A stretch of DNA of 64,000 nt from CALZBJ01 sp945619025 (GTDB lineage Bacteria; Pseudomonadota; Gammaproteobacteria; Cardiobacteriales; Wohlfahrtiimonadaceae): the NCBI GenBank assembly GCA_945619025.1, contig CALZBJ010000010.1, positions 3,051 to 67,050 on the forward strand, in the 5' to 3' direction. Below are positions 34,731-43,341 of the stretch, piece after piece. The position numbers and the translations under genes are program-made. The notes below the pieces were generated by a model. That model saw nothing but the letters and a program-made list of their open reading frames with translations, did not search any database and was not told where the DNA came from. The stretch's first letter is position 1. Each line of letters begins with the position of its first letter.

Positions 34731-36026
34731 TTATGCTTTTGCACTTGCTTCAATGGCCTCTGTTAAGATGGCTAAGCCCTTCTCAAGCTCGCTATCGGTA
34801 ATCGTAAGGGGCGATAAGAAACGAATCACATTGCTGTAAAGCCCTGCTGATAAAAGCAGTAAACCATGCTCATTGGCATAATTGACGATCGCATTCGTGC
34901 GCGCGGCATCCGGTTTTTTCGAAAGAGGATCCACAACAATTTCCGCTGCAACCATCGCACCTAAACGGCGAATATCACCAATAAATGCATGCGTTTTTTG
35001 CGCTTCTTTTAAAAAGTTTTCAAGCTTTTGACCAAGGATTTCAGATTTATCGTTTAAGTTTTCCTCTTCAATAATCTCAAATACCGCTAAAGCTGCCGCA
35101 CAGGCAAGGGGATTTCCTGCAAAGGTACCACCAAGCTCACCGGGATTGGACGTGTTCACCATCTCAGCGCGCCCCACCACCGCACTCAATGGCATACCTG
35201 CAGCAAGTGATTTAGACGTAGTCATAAGATCGGGCACAATGCCATAATTTTCCATCGCGAATGTTTTCCCCGTACGGCAAAAACCGGTCTGAATCTCATC
35301 GGCAACAAAGACAATGTCATGCTCTTGGCAAAAATTATAGACAAACTCCACAAATCGTTGCGGAGGAATCATAAATCCGCCCTCTCCTTGAACAGGCTCC
35401 ATCACCACACAAGCAACATTATCCGGCGACACTGTGCCTTTAAAAAACTCTTTAAAACGATCAATCACCTGATCAATATATTGATCTTCACTCATACCAT
35501 TTGGGCGCTCATACACAAATGGGAATGGCGCTTGATACACTTCTGAGTTAAATGGACCAAATCCCACTTTATAGGGGTTTACTTTACTGGTCATGCCCAT
35601 GGTTAAGTTGGTACGACCATGGAATGCGCGGTTAAATGAGACAACACCGGGCTTTCCGGTATAACGGCGCGCAATTTTCACCGCATTTTCTACCGCTTCT
35701 GCCCCTGAGTTAAAGAGTGCGGCCTTTTTCTCGTGATCGCCGGCGGTAATCTCACACAGTTTTTGACACACCGCGATATACCCTTCATACATCACGACGT
35801 TAAATCCAGGATGGGTAAATTCTTCCACCTGTTTTTTAATCGCCTCTACTACTTTTGGATGGCTATGCCCCACGTTCATCACTCCAATTGCGCCAGCAAA
35901 ATCGATAAACTCACGACCATCTTCCGTTTTCACAGTGGCATTTTTAGCGGATATCGCAACATTTAAATTCCCGTTGCTCACCCCGCGTGCTACATATTTT
36001 TCACGCAATTGTTGTAAAGTACTCAT
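34731..36026 (-). CDS. gabT: 4-aminobutyrate aminotransferase
   Basis: A 431-residue class III PLP aminotransferase. NSGAEAVENAVKIAR binds the cofactor phosphate, D243 lies in VADEIQTG, and the Schiff-base lysine is K272 in TTSKSLAAGMPL. The FAGAIGVMNVGHSHPKV N-terminus is typical of GabT. It transfers the amino group of GABA (or 5-aminovalerate) to 2-oxoglutarate. AAAGGAG precedes the ATG. A permease gene lies 63 nt upstream on the same strand and probably shares its transcript; gabD follows. Confidence 0.95.
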   Translation of the reverse strand: MSTLQQLREKYVARGVSNGNLNVAISAKNATVKTEDGREFIDFAGAIGVMNVGHSHPKVVEAIKKQVEEFTHPGFNVVMYEGYIAVCQKLCEITAGDHEKKAALFNSGAEAVENAVKIARRYTGKPGVVSFNRAFHGRTNLTMGMTSKVNPYKVGFGPFNSEVYQAPFPFVYERPNGMSEDQYIDQVIDRFKEFFKGTVSPDNVACVVMEPVQGEGGFMIPPQRFVEFVYNFCQEHDIVFVADEIQTGFCRTGKTFAMENYGIVPDLMTTSKSLAAGMPLSAVVGRAEMVNTSNPGELGGTFAGNPLACAAALAVFEIIEEENLNDKSEILGQKLENFLKEAQKTHAFIGDIRRLGAMVAAEIVVDPLSKKPDAARTNAIVNYANEHGLLLLSAGLYSNVIRFLSPLTITDSELEKGLAILTEAIEASAKA

Positions 36027-36089
36027 GTTAAATCTCCTTTGATTGATCTTCTTTTTGATTTGGATGTTAAGTGTTAAACAATGAGGGGC

Positions 36090-37454
36090 CTATTTCGGAA
36101 CGAATACATTTAAGCCGATCAAAATCTCCTCAATTGAGGCAGGTAAAAGGTTGGTGTTGTAGAGCAGATCGCATACCGCATAGAGCGCCGCGAAACTATA
36201 AAGTGCAATAATCATTCCTTGCACAGGAGCACTCGTAATCCAGCGGTTACACTGCCAATCGGGCACAATATTGCCGATCTTACGAGCTCTTTTCAGCATT
36301 AAAATGGGTAAAATCGCTAAAATCACCCCACCGACAGCGCCGGCAAATTCTAAGGCTCTTCCAAATGAAACCAGCTCGCGGTACGCCAAAATAAAGGGAG
36401 GAATGGAGATCACCGCAAGCACGATCGCCCGGCGAAGTTTGCGCGTTTCTGAGCCCAGTTTAAATTGGTCATAAATATTCGTTAGGTAACTGCCACCTAA
36501 TCCCCAATAGGAGGTTAGCATCGCGCATAGTGCAAAGAGGTTCGCAGTTAACGTGGCCCATGGGCCTAAATAACGCCCCCAGGTGATCGTTGCAATTTCA
36601 TCAACATTATCAATTCCTGCTAGTGAAATGATCGAAAGCGCCACCGTTGTTAAGAGTAAAAAGGTACAGAGCATCCCGATCACAATCGCTTTTGGCAACA
36701 GTTTAGGTTGATGCACAAAACCGCGGGCGATCTCAGGCACAATATATTGCGCCGAGTAACTAAACACCACCAGATAAATGATTGGAATCATGTAGGACCA
36801 CTGCCCTTCCATCAGATGCTCAATTTTGGTATTAACATTAAAAAGCGTTGCAAATGAGAGAATCAGAATCATCGAAATCATCGTAATGCTGATATATTTC
36901 TCCCCCTTCCCGATCGCTTTTAGCCCACCATATAAAATCCCGATGGCTGGAATGGCAAACAGCAGACTCCCAATCTGGTTGGGAATGCCGAAAAGCTCAT
37001 TCATCAAGCGCCCACTTCCTGCCATATACGCAATTAAGGCACCGGTACTATTGGCAAAAATGGAGATAAAGATAAACCACGATCCCACCTTTCCAACGTA
37101 TTTACGCGCTAGCCCACTCAGCTGATAATGCGCGCGCGTCCGTAGTGAAGATTCGGCCACATAGAGCATCGTAATCGTGGTGATAATTCCGATCACAATT
37201 AACCAGAAAAAGAGGGGGATAAACCCTGAGTTTCGCGATGCATAGGGAATCGCTAAAACGCCCGCACCGATATTGGTACCGACAATCATCGCAATGCCCT
37301 CTAAAAGAGTGAGTTTTTTCGCGACAAGTGTCTCTGTTGCCTCGTCGCTTGTCAGTTCTTTTTCAGACGTTTTTTTAGACGATATCACATCAGAATCTGC
37401 ACGTGAAAATCCGCCAGACGGCTCCATAAAACCTTCTACGCTAGTAGAATTCAT
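36090..37454 (-). CDS. Amino acid permease of the hydroxy/aromatic (HAAAP/Trp-Tyr) type
   Basis: A 454-residue transporter with about eleven membrane segments after an unusually long hydrophilic N-terminus of about 50 residues. The first helix has LLEGIAMIVGTNIGAGVLAIPYA-like sequence, characteristic of APC-fold amino acid carriers of the Trp/Tyr permease or related group. Position directly before gabT and divergent from the pucR-like regulator suggests that it imports GABA or a related amino acid, but that is inference. GGAG lies upstream of the ATG. Confidence 0.85.
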   Translation of the reverse strand: MNSTSVEGFMEPSGGFSRADSDVISSKKTSEKELTSDEATETLVAKKLTLLEGIAMIVGTNIGAGVLAIPYASRNSGFIPLFFWLIVIGIITTITMLYVAESSLRTRAHYQLSGLARKYVGKVGSWFIFISIFANSTGALIAYMAGSGRLMNELFGIPNQIGSLLFAIPAIGILYGGLKAIGKGEKYISITMISMILILSFATLFNVNTKIEHLMEGQWSYMIPIIYLVVFSYSAQYIVPEIARGFVHQPKLLPKAIVIGMLCTFLLLTTVALSIISLAGIDNVDEIATITWGRYLGPWATLTANLFALCAMLTSYWGLGGSYLTNIYDQFKLGSETRKLRRAIVLAVISIPPFILAYRELVSFGRALEFAGAVGGVILAILPILMLKRARKIGNIVPDWQCNRWITSAPVQGMIIALYSFAALYAVCDLLYNTNLLPASIEEILIGLNVFVPK

Positions 37455-37555
37455 ACTGTTTCCTCTCCTTATTCCTCGATGAGCTTCGTTTTTATTGTCA
37501 ATAATATGTTTGGATATTTTTATAATTGATCGCTTATTCGCGCTTTCGAAGTCTC

Positions 37556-37597
37556 ACGTAAATTACTCAGTTGTTTTACTTATAATAAAATTTACGT
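37556..37597. promoter_or_regulatory. Inverted repeat in the gab-pucR intergenic region
   Basis: ACGTAAATT (37556-37564) and AATTTACGT (37589-37597) form a 9-bp inverted repeat with a 24-bp spacer, about two helical turns plus a few bases. It lies upstream of the permease gene and could be an operator for the adjacent regulator. Confidence 0.45.
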
Positions 37598-37664
37598 CTT
37601 ATATTGATCATATGGATTTCTACGATTCATGACAATTAGACAAAGATAATGAAATTTTCTACCC

Positions 37665-37689
37665 ATTCATACGATCGTATGAATATAAT
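37665..37689 (+). promoter_or_regulatory. 20-bp perfect palindrome abutting the pucR -10 box
   Basis: ATTCATACGA is followed directly by its exact reverse complement (37665-37684), and TATAAT overlaps the last base (37684-37689). The regulator ATG is 31 nt further on. A repressor bound here would block RNA polymerase, so negative autoregulation is the simple reading. Confidence 0.6.
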
Positions 37690-37720
37690 GGGATAATCCC
37701 TCTAACCAAAAAGGATTGCC

Positions 37721-39193
37721 ATGCAATTGACCGTTCGTGATTTAGTTGAAATGCCTCAACTGAAAATACGCCCAATAGCCGGAGAGAATGGGCTTTGTCG
37801 CACTATCGAGTGGGCGCACACTTCCGAGCTTGAAGATCCAAGCGCTTGGGTTTTACCCAACTATCTGATTATGACGACAGGGCTTGGTATTCCCAAGCAT
37901 CAAAAGAAACAGCACGATTATATTATGCGTTTAATTGATGCAGATTTAGCGGGACTAATGATTTCAGATGAGATGAATGCGCCCGATAATCTTTCAAAAT
38001 TGATTGAAATCGCTGATGCACACGACTTTCCCGTCCTTTTTATTAACTATCACGTCCCCTTTATTGAGGTGGCTAAAATTATTATTGAGGCCAATAAAGG
38101 GAAAAAAGATGCGGTTAATAACGCGCTCGTCAACCTTTTATACGATCATACGAAAGAACTGATTAAAGAGCATGATATCAATGCGCTATTAGAGCGGGTG
38201 AGTGCCCTTTTAAATCTGCCGATCTATCTGATGGATCCCATCGATCCGACAATTCCCCTCTTTAATTTAGCGCCCCTTCCGAAGAGCGTACTTGCAGCCA
38301 TTAAGGAAACGCCCTTAACGCTAAAAGAGGTTCAGAAAATCTATCAACCTTCAGCGCCGACACTCCATATGATTCCGCTACAAGCGCAAGACCTATTGCT
38401 TATCGTGATCGACAATTCCATCAATCACGAGCTGATGCAAAATCTTGCCATGCTCTTTAGCCTCTGCATTGAAAATCGTAAAGAGACCTGTTATCAGCGT
38501 TTTAGACTCAGCAGTGACTTTCTCGACGATATTTTAAATGAGCGCGTAAGTAGCGCCTATATCGAACAGAAATTGCCTAATTTTAAGATCGATATGGAGC
38601 AAACGCCTTGCTACGCCGTTATTACAACCCTCGAGGCTAATCATCATTATCTAAAACAATTCTTTAAATATAATGTCTCGGGAATGGCGCTTTTAAAAAA
38701 AGGACGGCTCCTTCTCATTACCGAAGCGCCCCACATCGACACCTTGATCCGCCTCTTTCCCCAGCTTGGCATTAGCGATCCGATTGTTGAAATTAAGCGG
38801 ATTCATGATGCTTTTCAAGAGGCGATGCTTGCTTATAAAAATAGCTCACCGGAATACCCCATCCAACACTATTCCAATCAAAATTATGCAACGCATACCC
38901 TCCCTCGAAGTCTTGAAGAAGCCGAACGCATTTTTGAATTTAATTTGGGCGCACTCTATGAGCAAGATCAAAGCAAAAATACGCGCTATCTGCATACATT
39001 AAAAGCCTTTTTAGAAAATGACCGCGCTTGGGAGAAGACCGCGAATCAACTCCATATTCATAAGCAGACGCTCGTCTATCGCATCCATAAAGTTGAAGAA
39101 ATCACCGGACGAAAGCTCAATTCAACCGCCGATGTTGTGGAACTTTGGATGGCACTAAAGGCGGGGGAGATTTTAGGACATATCATCGAGTAA
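37721..39193 (+). CDS. PucR-family transcriptional regulator
   Basis: A 490-residue regulator. The N-terminal PucR domain (about residues 5-120, starting VRDLVEMPQLKIRPIAG) is followed by a GAF/GGDEF-like middle region. The C-terminal PucR-type helix-turn-helix reads KTANQLHIHKQTLVYRIHKVEEITG. Homologues control purine, GABA (GabR-unlike, PucR-type) or amine catabolism. The divergent position next to the permease-gabT-gabD cluster implies that it regulates that cluster. AAGGA precedes the ATG. A perfect palindrome sits on its own promoter. Confidence 0.9.
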   Translation: MQLTVRDLVEMPQLKIRPIAGENGLCRTIEWAHTSELEDPSAWVLPNYLIMTTGLGIPKHQKKQHDYIMRLIDADLAGLMISDEMNAPDNLSKLIEIADAHDFPVLFINYHVPFIEVAKIIIEANKGKKDAVNNALVNLLYDHTKELIKEHDINALLERVSALLNLPIYLMDPIDPTIPLFNLAPLPKSVLAAIKETPLTLKEVQKIYQPSAPTLHMIPLQAQDLLLIVIDNSINHELMQNLAMLFSLCIENRKETCYQRFRLSSDFLDDILNERVSSAYIEQKLPNFKIDMEQTPCYAVITTLEANHHYLKQFFKYNVSGMALLKKGRLLLITEAPHIDTLIRLFPQLGISDPIVEIKRIHDAFQEAMLAYKNSSPEYPIQHYSNQNYATHTLPRSLEEAERIFEFNLGALYEQDQSKNTRYLHTLKAFLENDRAWEKTANQLHIHKQTLVYRIHKVEEITGRKLNSTADVVELWMALKAGEILGHIIE

Positions 39194-39383
39194 TCGAATT
39201 ATTAAACAATTGAACACGCAATCCTAGCCCAATACTCTGTCACTCAATTGTTAAAAATAATCTGTTATCGTAAATAATGGTTAATTGCATTAAAGTAAAT
39301 TCAATGGACGCTCATTCAATGAGATGCTTTAATGACATGATAATAAAACTGATACCAATAACGATCATAATGGAGAGGATTGA

Positions 39384-41030
39384 ATGATGGTGCCCCGTGT
39401 GAATAAATCGCTTTTAACTCTTGCGTTGTCGATGTTGATTCCGCTCTCGACATCCCTGGTATTGGCTGAGTCTACGCTACCTGACGAGAATCAGCCTATC
39501 GAGACTCTGCTTAAAAACAATCTTTATCTGCATGGCATTACACTCAATTTCCCTGGGGAGCATTATTTAGAAATCGGCGAAAAACTGGTACGCCACAATG
39601 CGCTTATCGGCAATCAATCTGATCAAAATAATGCTGATCAGCGCGATAGTTGGGAAGCGGGAAACGCGCCTAAATTCAAATCGATTCATGATTACCTGCC
39701 TGAAAATGGCGCGCTTTTGCACTTTAATCGCTACATTAAAGAAGATGGCGCGGCCTATACGATCGAAGAGATTACGCCTTGCCGAGTTTATCCGGTGACG
39801 GGGTGTTTGGAAACGCTTAACAACCGTCAGCCGATCATTAACACGCTCATCAATAATAATGAAACGTTACTACAGCGCTTTAAAACACTCCGCGAGGAGA
39901 GCGAGCACAACACCGTTTTAATCCCCGATACGCCGATTGCGCTTGCCTATATTCCCTTTAATAATCATCAATTGATGATCGATCTGTTTCATCTTGAGCT
40001 CTCCAATATGGCGCTCGATTTTAGTCGTCACCACAGAGAAAATCAGCAACAAAATGCACTCCATACACTGCAATCGCTCGATCATTTTATTGAGCTTCTC
40101 ACAGAATCGAAACAATCCCCGCTCTTAGTCGATCTGATGGTGAGTGTTTCGCTTCGCCAATCCCTTGATCAGACGCTCGATGCGTTATTGTCTGAAAATG
40201 CACTCGATCCCGTACTTAACGATCCGGCGCTGGAAACCATTTTTGAATTGCAAGAACGCCTCGATATTCTCGAAATCCTTACAAAAGCGGTTTCCTTTGA
40301 GCTGACCGAACGAGCACGTTATGAAACGGAATTTTGGTCCGCGGCGCTGTTTGACCCGATTAGCGATGGCATGGATGAAAAAGCCTTAGAGACAATGACG
40401 CTTGAGGAACTCTTTACCCTGCAAAAGCCCAAAATTGAGGAGCTAATCGAACTCATCGGCACGCCCAATACCTTTGATGTTGAGCTGTTACAACGTAAAA
40501 ATGAAGCGACTCGCTCCCTACGAGAGATACGCGATATGATCGAGATGTTTGAGAAAAGTCCGCTCTATGAGACGCTTAAAACCATGCCGTTTACCAGTGC
40601 TCGCGCCTATTATTTTGATGAGGTGAATGAGTATATCGCGCTTTTAAATCACGATTCGCTTCTCAATCCGAGTGAAAAAATGATTGCCCTGCAAACGCGC
40701 TTAAATAGCCCCTTTGATCAGCGTTATTACACGCAATTAATTGTGCAACATAACTATCATAAATTGCTGCGCCTTAAATATATCATCGCGAAAAATCGTA
40801 TTCAAGACCGCGATATTGGGGCTTTCTTACAGCGAGAAAAACGCCGTGCCGTCAATAGTATTACCAATCAACCATTTGTTTGGGATCCCAAAACGCGCAC
40901 AATTTCAACGGATAATCCGGCCGATCCTAAATTATTACCCGCACCTTTAAATAAGAGTGAAGCGGCACTGGGTAAGCTTCAAATCACTCTGCCGGAGGTA
41001 AAACGCGCGAGCAAAAATCGTCGGCGCTAA
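39384..41030 (+). CDS. Large exported protein of unknown function
   Basis: A 548-residue protein with a signal peptide of about 28 residues (ending SLVLAES). The mature part is almost entirely charged and helical, with no membrane segments. Only two cysteines are seen, in TPCRVYPVTGCLE, which may form a disulfide. The C-terminus is basic (KRASKNRRR). GAGG lies 5 nt upstream of the ATG. I do not recognise the family. It stands alone between the pucR-like gene and the convergent sulfur operon; a hairpin follows its stop. Confidence 0.75.
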   Translation: MMVPRVNKSLLTLALSMLIPLSTSLVLAESTLPDENQPIETLLKNNLYLHGITLNFPGEHYLEIGEKLVRHNALIGNQSDQNNADQRDSWEAGNAPKFKSIHDYLPENGALLHFNRYIKEDGAAYTIEEITPCRVYPVTGCLETLNNRQPIINTLINNNETLLQRFKTLREESEHNTVLIPDTPIALAYIPFNNHQLMIDLFHLELSNMALDFSRHHRENQQQNALHTLQSLDHFIELLTESKQSPLLVDLMVSVSLRQSLDQTLDALLSENALDPVLNDPALETIFELQERLDILEILTKAVSFELTERARYETEFWSAALFDPISDGMDEKALETMTLEELFTLQKPKIEELIELIGTPNTFDVELLQRKNEATRSLREIRDMIEMFEKSPLYETLKTMPFTSARAYYFDEVNEYIALLNHDSLLNPSEKMIALQTRLNSPFDQRYYTQLIVQHNYHKLLRLKYIIAKNRIQDRDIGAFLQREKRRAVNSITNQPFVWDPKTRTISTDNPADPKLLPAPLNKSEAALGKLQITLPEVKRASKNRRR

Positions 41031-41039
41031 AATAGAAAG

Positions 41040-41079
41040 GAGGCCCTTAATGGAGTCGCCAGAAAACATTAAGAGCCTC
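41040..41079. terminator. Hairpin after the unknown exported protein gene
   Basis: GAGGC-C-CTTAATG pairs with CATTAAG-A-GCCTC (12 of 13 bp). There is no T-run on the plus strand; the minus strand has CTTTCTATTTT. It may end transcripts from either side. Confidence 0.5.
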
Positions 41080-41134
41080 AAGAGATATCTCTGACATTTG
41101 ATATGGAGTGTGCAGAGATCATGGGGGAACGGGT

Positions 41135-41161
41135 TTGAACGGCCGGTTTAGAGCCGTTCAA
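41135..41161. terminator. Hairpin after the tusA-like gene
   Basis: TTGAACGGC and GCCGTTCAA form a 9-bp perfect stem about 30 nt past the tusA-like stop. There is no T-run, so its role as a terminator is uncertain. Confidence 0.4.
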
Positions 41162-41192
41162 TCAAGATCGATAACGATCAAATAAGTTTAAG

Positions 41193-41423
41193 TTAATTGG
41201 TTTTTACCACGGTGATGGTCCAAGCGGCATCTCCGATTTGGGCATACTCAGTGACATCATGCCCCGCCTCTGCTGCCCAGCGCGGAATCGCTTCGGTCCC
41301 TTGAGTACAATCAAATTCAATGCGAAGCGCGTCGCCAATCTCAAGCTCCGCCATCTTCTCTTTCGCTTCAATCAGAGGGAAAGGACAGACAAGTCCGAGG
41401 GATTTAAGTTCGTAAAGTGCCAT
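41193..41423 (-). CDS. TusA/SirA/YeeD-like sulfur carrier protein
   Basis: A 76-residue TusA-fold protein with the conserved CPxP motif (C13-P-F-P16 in LGLVCPFPLIEA). TusA-type proteins carry sulfur as a persulfide on that cysteine, and the YeeD branch works with the YeeE/TsuA thiosulfate transporter. AGGAG precedes the ATG. It is 60 nt downstream of the transporter gene on the same strand, the usual yeeE-yeeD order. It is likely controlled by the cysteine/methionine leader upstream of the transporter. Confidence 0.93.
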   Translation of the reverse strand: MALYELKSLGLVCPFPLIEAKEKMAELEIGDALRIEFDCTQGTEAIPRWAAEAGHDVTEYAQIGDAAWTITVVKTN

Positions 41424-41483
41424 AATTGGGTCTCCTAAATGGGTATGAATTATAAAATGATGAATGGGGTGATTTAATTTGAT

Positions 41484-42563
41484 TTAGTTGATAACGGGCG
41501 CTGTGTTTAATGCAGGTTGTTTGTTTAAGCCTTTTTTACGTCCGGCTTTTTTACGCGGTCTGACATAGACAAAGTAAGAGGCGATCCAGACACCGATGAT
41601 GGTGAAAACAAGTCCGCTCCAGCCCTGCCAGGTCATAATGGCAGTATTGGTTAGGCCATTTCCGATGGTGCATCCGCCGGAAAAACTTGCGCCGATGCCC
41701 ATTAAGATGCCGCCTGTTGCGCTTGAGATTAAAATCTCACTGCTCGGGACGCGCCATTTAAATTCTCGGCTGCCTTTCGCGGCGATAAATGAACCGACAA
41801 AGATTCCAAGGACTAAAAAGACACCCCAATCAATCACGCCTAAATCGCCCGTCACTAAAAATCGAATAATATTGGCCGATGGCGTTGTAATGCCAAGCCC
41901 ACCATTGCGCCCGCTTGCCGTGCTTAAAGGCCACGCCACAAGTGCGATCAATCCAATCACTGCGCCTGCCACAAAGGGATGCCAACGCTTTTCAAATAAA
42001 AGGTGTGCGATACCGCTCTTTTTCGGGGGAAGTGAAGGGATTTTTACTTTTGGTTTACGCAGATGTTTCACCGTGAAAAATCCGGTCACCGCCACTAAAA
42101 TCGCAATCAACAGACCTTGAGAGAGCCCTACCGTTTCAGCGACAGAGTTATTAATAACGCCCACCGAAGCGATCTCGCTATAGACTCCTTTTAACGCACC
42201 ATATTTGGTAATCGCCGCAAAAATCATATAGAAAAAGAGCGCGATCCAACTGCCGATCAATCCTTCTGCCGCGCGATACCACGTTCCGGTGGCGCATCCG
42301 CCAGCTAAGACGATGCCAATACCGAAAAGAAGGCTTCCGCCGATCGATCCTAAGAGAGAAAACGTCCCTACTTTAGGGGTTAAATAGCCGGTTTGCACAA
42401 GCGCATAAACGCCGATGGCCTGCACTGAAATAGCGATCAAAAATGCGTAGAGCATGGTGTTATTGCGCGTTAGATAGATGTCGCGAAAGCCGCCCGTCAT
42501 ACAAAATCGAGCCCGCTGTAAAATAAAGCCAAAAACAATTCCTATAAATAGCCCAGTGATCAC
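41484..42563 (-). CDS. YeeE/TsuA-type thiosulfate or sulfur transporter
   Basis: A 359-residue inner-membrane protein with about nine hydrophobic segments and two YeeE/YedE repeats. The three cysteines needed in TsuA are all present: ARFCMTGGFRD near residue 21, LAGGCATGTWYR, and SGGCTIGNGLTN. TsuA takes up thiosulfate by relaying it past these cysteines. The start is GTG at 42563 with a perfect AGGAGG six bases upstream. A 245-nt leader with a sulfur-amino-acid-rich peptide ORF precedes it. Part of the leader is complementary to this start region. The TusA-like gene follows. Confidence 0.93.
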   Translation of the reverse strand: MITGLFIGIVFGFILQRARFCMTGGFRDIYLTRNNTMLYAFLIAISVQAIGVYALVQTGYLTPKVGTFSLLGSIGGSLLFGIGIVLAGGCATGTWYRAAEGLIGSWIALFFYMIFAAITKYGALKGVYSEIASVGVINNSVAETVGLSQGLLIAILVAVTGFFTVKHLRKPKVKIPSLPPKKSGIAHLLFEKRWHPFVAGAVIGLIALVAWPLSTASGRNGGLGITTPSANIIRFLVTGDLGVIDWGVFLVLGIFVGSFIAAKGSREFKWRVPSSEILISSATGGILMGIGASFSGGCTIGNGLTNTAIMTWQGWSGLVFTIIGVWIASYFVYVRPRKKAGRKKGLNKQPALNTAPVIN

Positions 42564-42741
42564 GATGATCCTCCTTTTTTAGGCACAATCGTCCACTCAC
42601 GGGAATCATAGCCGCGCAAAAATGCCCTCGGAGTTACAAAAATGGTGCGTTAAAGTCGTGACGGCAAACTGCCTAGTTCACAGACCATAAAGCAACACCC
42701 AAGCGTAACGCCGATGCATGCGCAGATATCATCGTGAATCA
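42557..42741 (-). promoter_or_regulatory. Long-range pairing that can mask the tsuA start codon
   Basis: On the minus strand the leader segment at 42741-42729 (TGAT, a bulged T, CACGATGAT) is complementary to the transporter start region at 42569-42557 (ATCATCGTG then ATCA). This is 13 bp with one bulge. It covers the GTG start codon, and a few further pairs could reach into the AGGAGG Shine-Dalgarno. It would reduce translation unless an alternative fold or a stalled ribosome frees the site. Confidence 0.5.
42642..42688 (-). terminator. Candidate attenuator hairpin in the tsuA leader
   Basis: Nested short stems are seen on the minus strand: ATGGT/ACCAT outside, GTGA/TCAC next, and GGCA/TGCC at the tip with a GTT loop. 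A run of five T follows. The internal loops are uneven, so as a terminator it is only plausible. Confidence 0.35.
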
Positions 42742-42808
42742 AACGATCGATTAATCTGAAATGTAAAATGTAATTATTTGGAAAATGGAGCGCAAATGTG
42801 GTTAGAGA

Positions 42809-42910
42809 TTAACAACACATCATCATGGAACAGCAACACATACACATCGCCGCACGCACATTGAAAGTGGTGGTCGAAACGATGGTTTTTTGTACGTTTT
42901 GCGTAGCCAT
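42809..42910 (-). CDS. Cysteine/methionine-rich leader peptide
   Basis: A 33-residue ORF that starts at ATG 42910 with AGGAG five bases upstream and ends in TAA. It begins MATQNVQKTIVSTTTFN and ends MCMCCCSMMMCC: six cysteines, five methionines and one serine in the last twelve codons. It has no signal peptide and no resemblance to a metallothionein repeat. The ORF ends 245 nt before the TsuA-type transporter gene on the same strand. That layout is the classic one of a leader peptide whose translation reports the supply of charged tRNA-Cys and tRNA-Met. Longer in-frame versions (to 43036) lack a Shine-Dalgarno. Function is inferred from composition and position. Confidence 0.75.
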   Translation of the reverse strand: MATQNVQKTIVSTTTFNVRAAMCMCCCSMMMCC

Positions 42911-43341
42911 GACTACTCCTAATTGAGAGTGTGAATAATATACTGTGTAACAAATGGTAATGGGATGTAAAAAGTTTCTAATTTTTTGTAATGATTCTTC
43001 CATTACCGCCGAATCACTGAGTATTAGTTTTAGCACCCCGAAAATGGAAATGCAAGCCCCTTTTTGAAACTATTTTAGTTAAAAGATTTGTATAATCAAT
43101 GACTTTTATCGATCTAAAGATATATTGTCTTTTTGTTAGATGTTTTTTAGGTGGTTTTTGACGCAATAAAATATCCCTATTATGGCCGTTTAAATCAACA
43201 TTGTGCAGCGCACATTCACCTGACAAAATAATTTACCATCATTCGCCTCGAGAAGTCAGACAACTTGCCCCAAAATTTGTATAATGGAAGGCTTGTAAGA
43301 TTTTTTATTAATCTCGTTTGACTACAAAGGATCGTTTAAAG
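42911..43341. other. Intergenic region between the leader peptide and leuS
   Basis: It carries the two divergent promoters. For the leader, TATATT lies at 42937-42942 on the minus strand with a poor -35. For leuS a better one is listed separately. Between about 43000 and 43250 the sequence is AT-rich with no ORF having a ribosome binding site. Confidence 0.5.
43257..43285 (+). promoter_or_regulatory. leuS promoter
   Basis: CAGACA and TATAAT are separated by 17 bp, 57-85 nt upstream of the leuS ATG. Confidence 0.55.

Noticed and set aside
42911..43036. Upstream extension of the leader ORF to 43036 (75 residues)
   Set aside because: No Shine-Dalgarno precedes the upstream ATG codons, whereas the ATG at 42910 has AGGAG at ideal spacing; the extension also covers the likely promoter.
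43014..43226. 70-residue minus-strand ORF between the leader and leuS
   Set aside because: No ribosome binding site, no recognisable motif, and AT-rich promoter-like sequence.
43286..43341. T-box or leader peptide for leuS
   Set aside because: The leuS 5' UTR is only about 50 nt and has no leucine-rich ORF or specifier structure.
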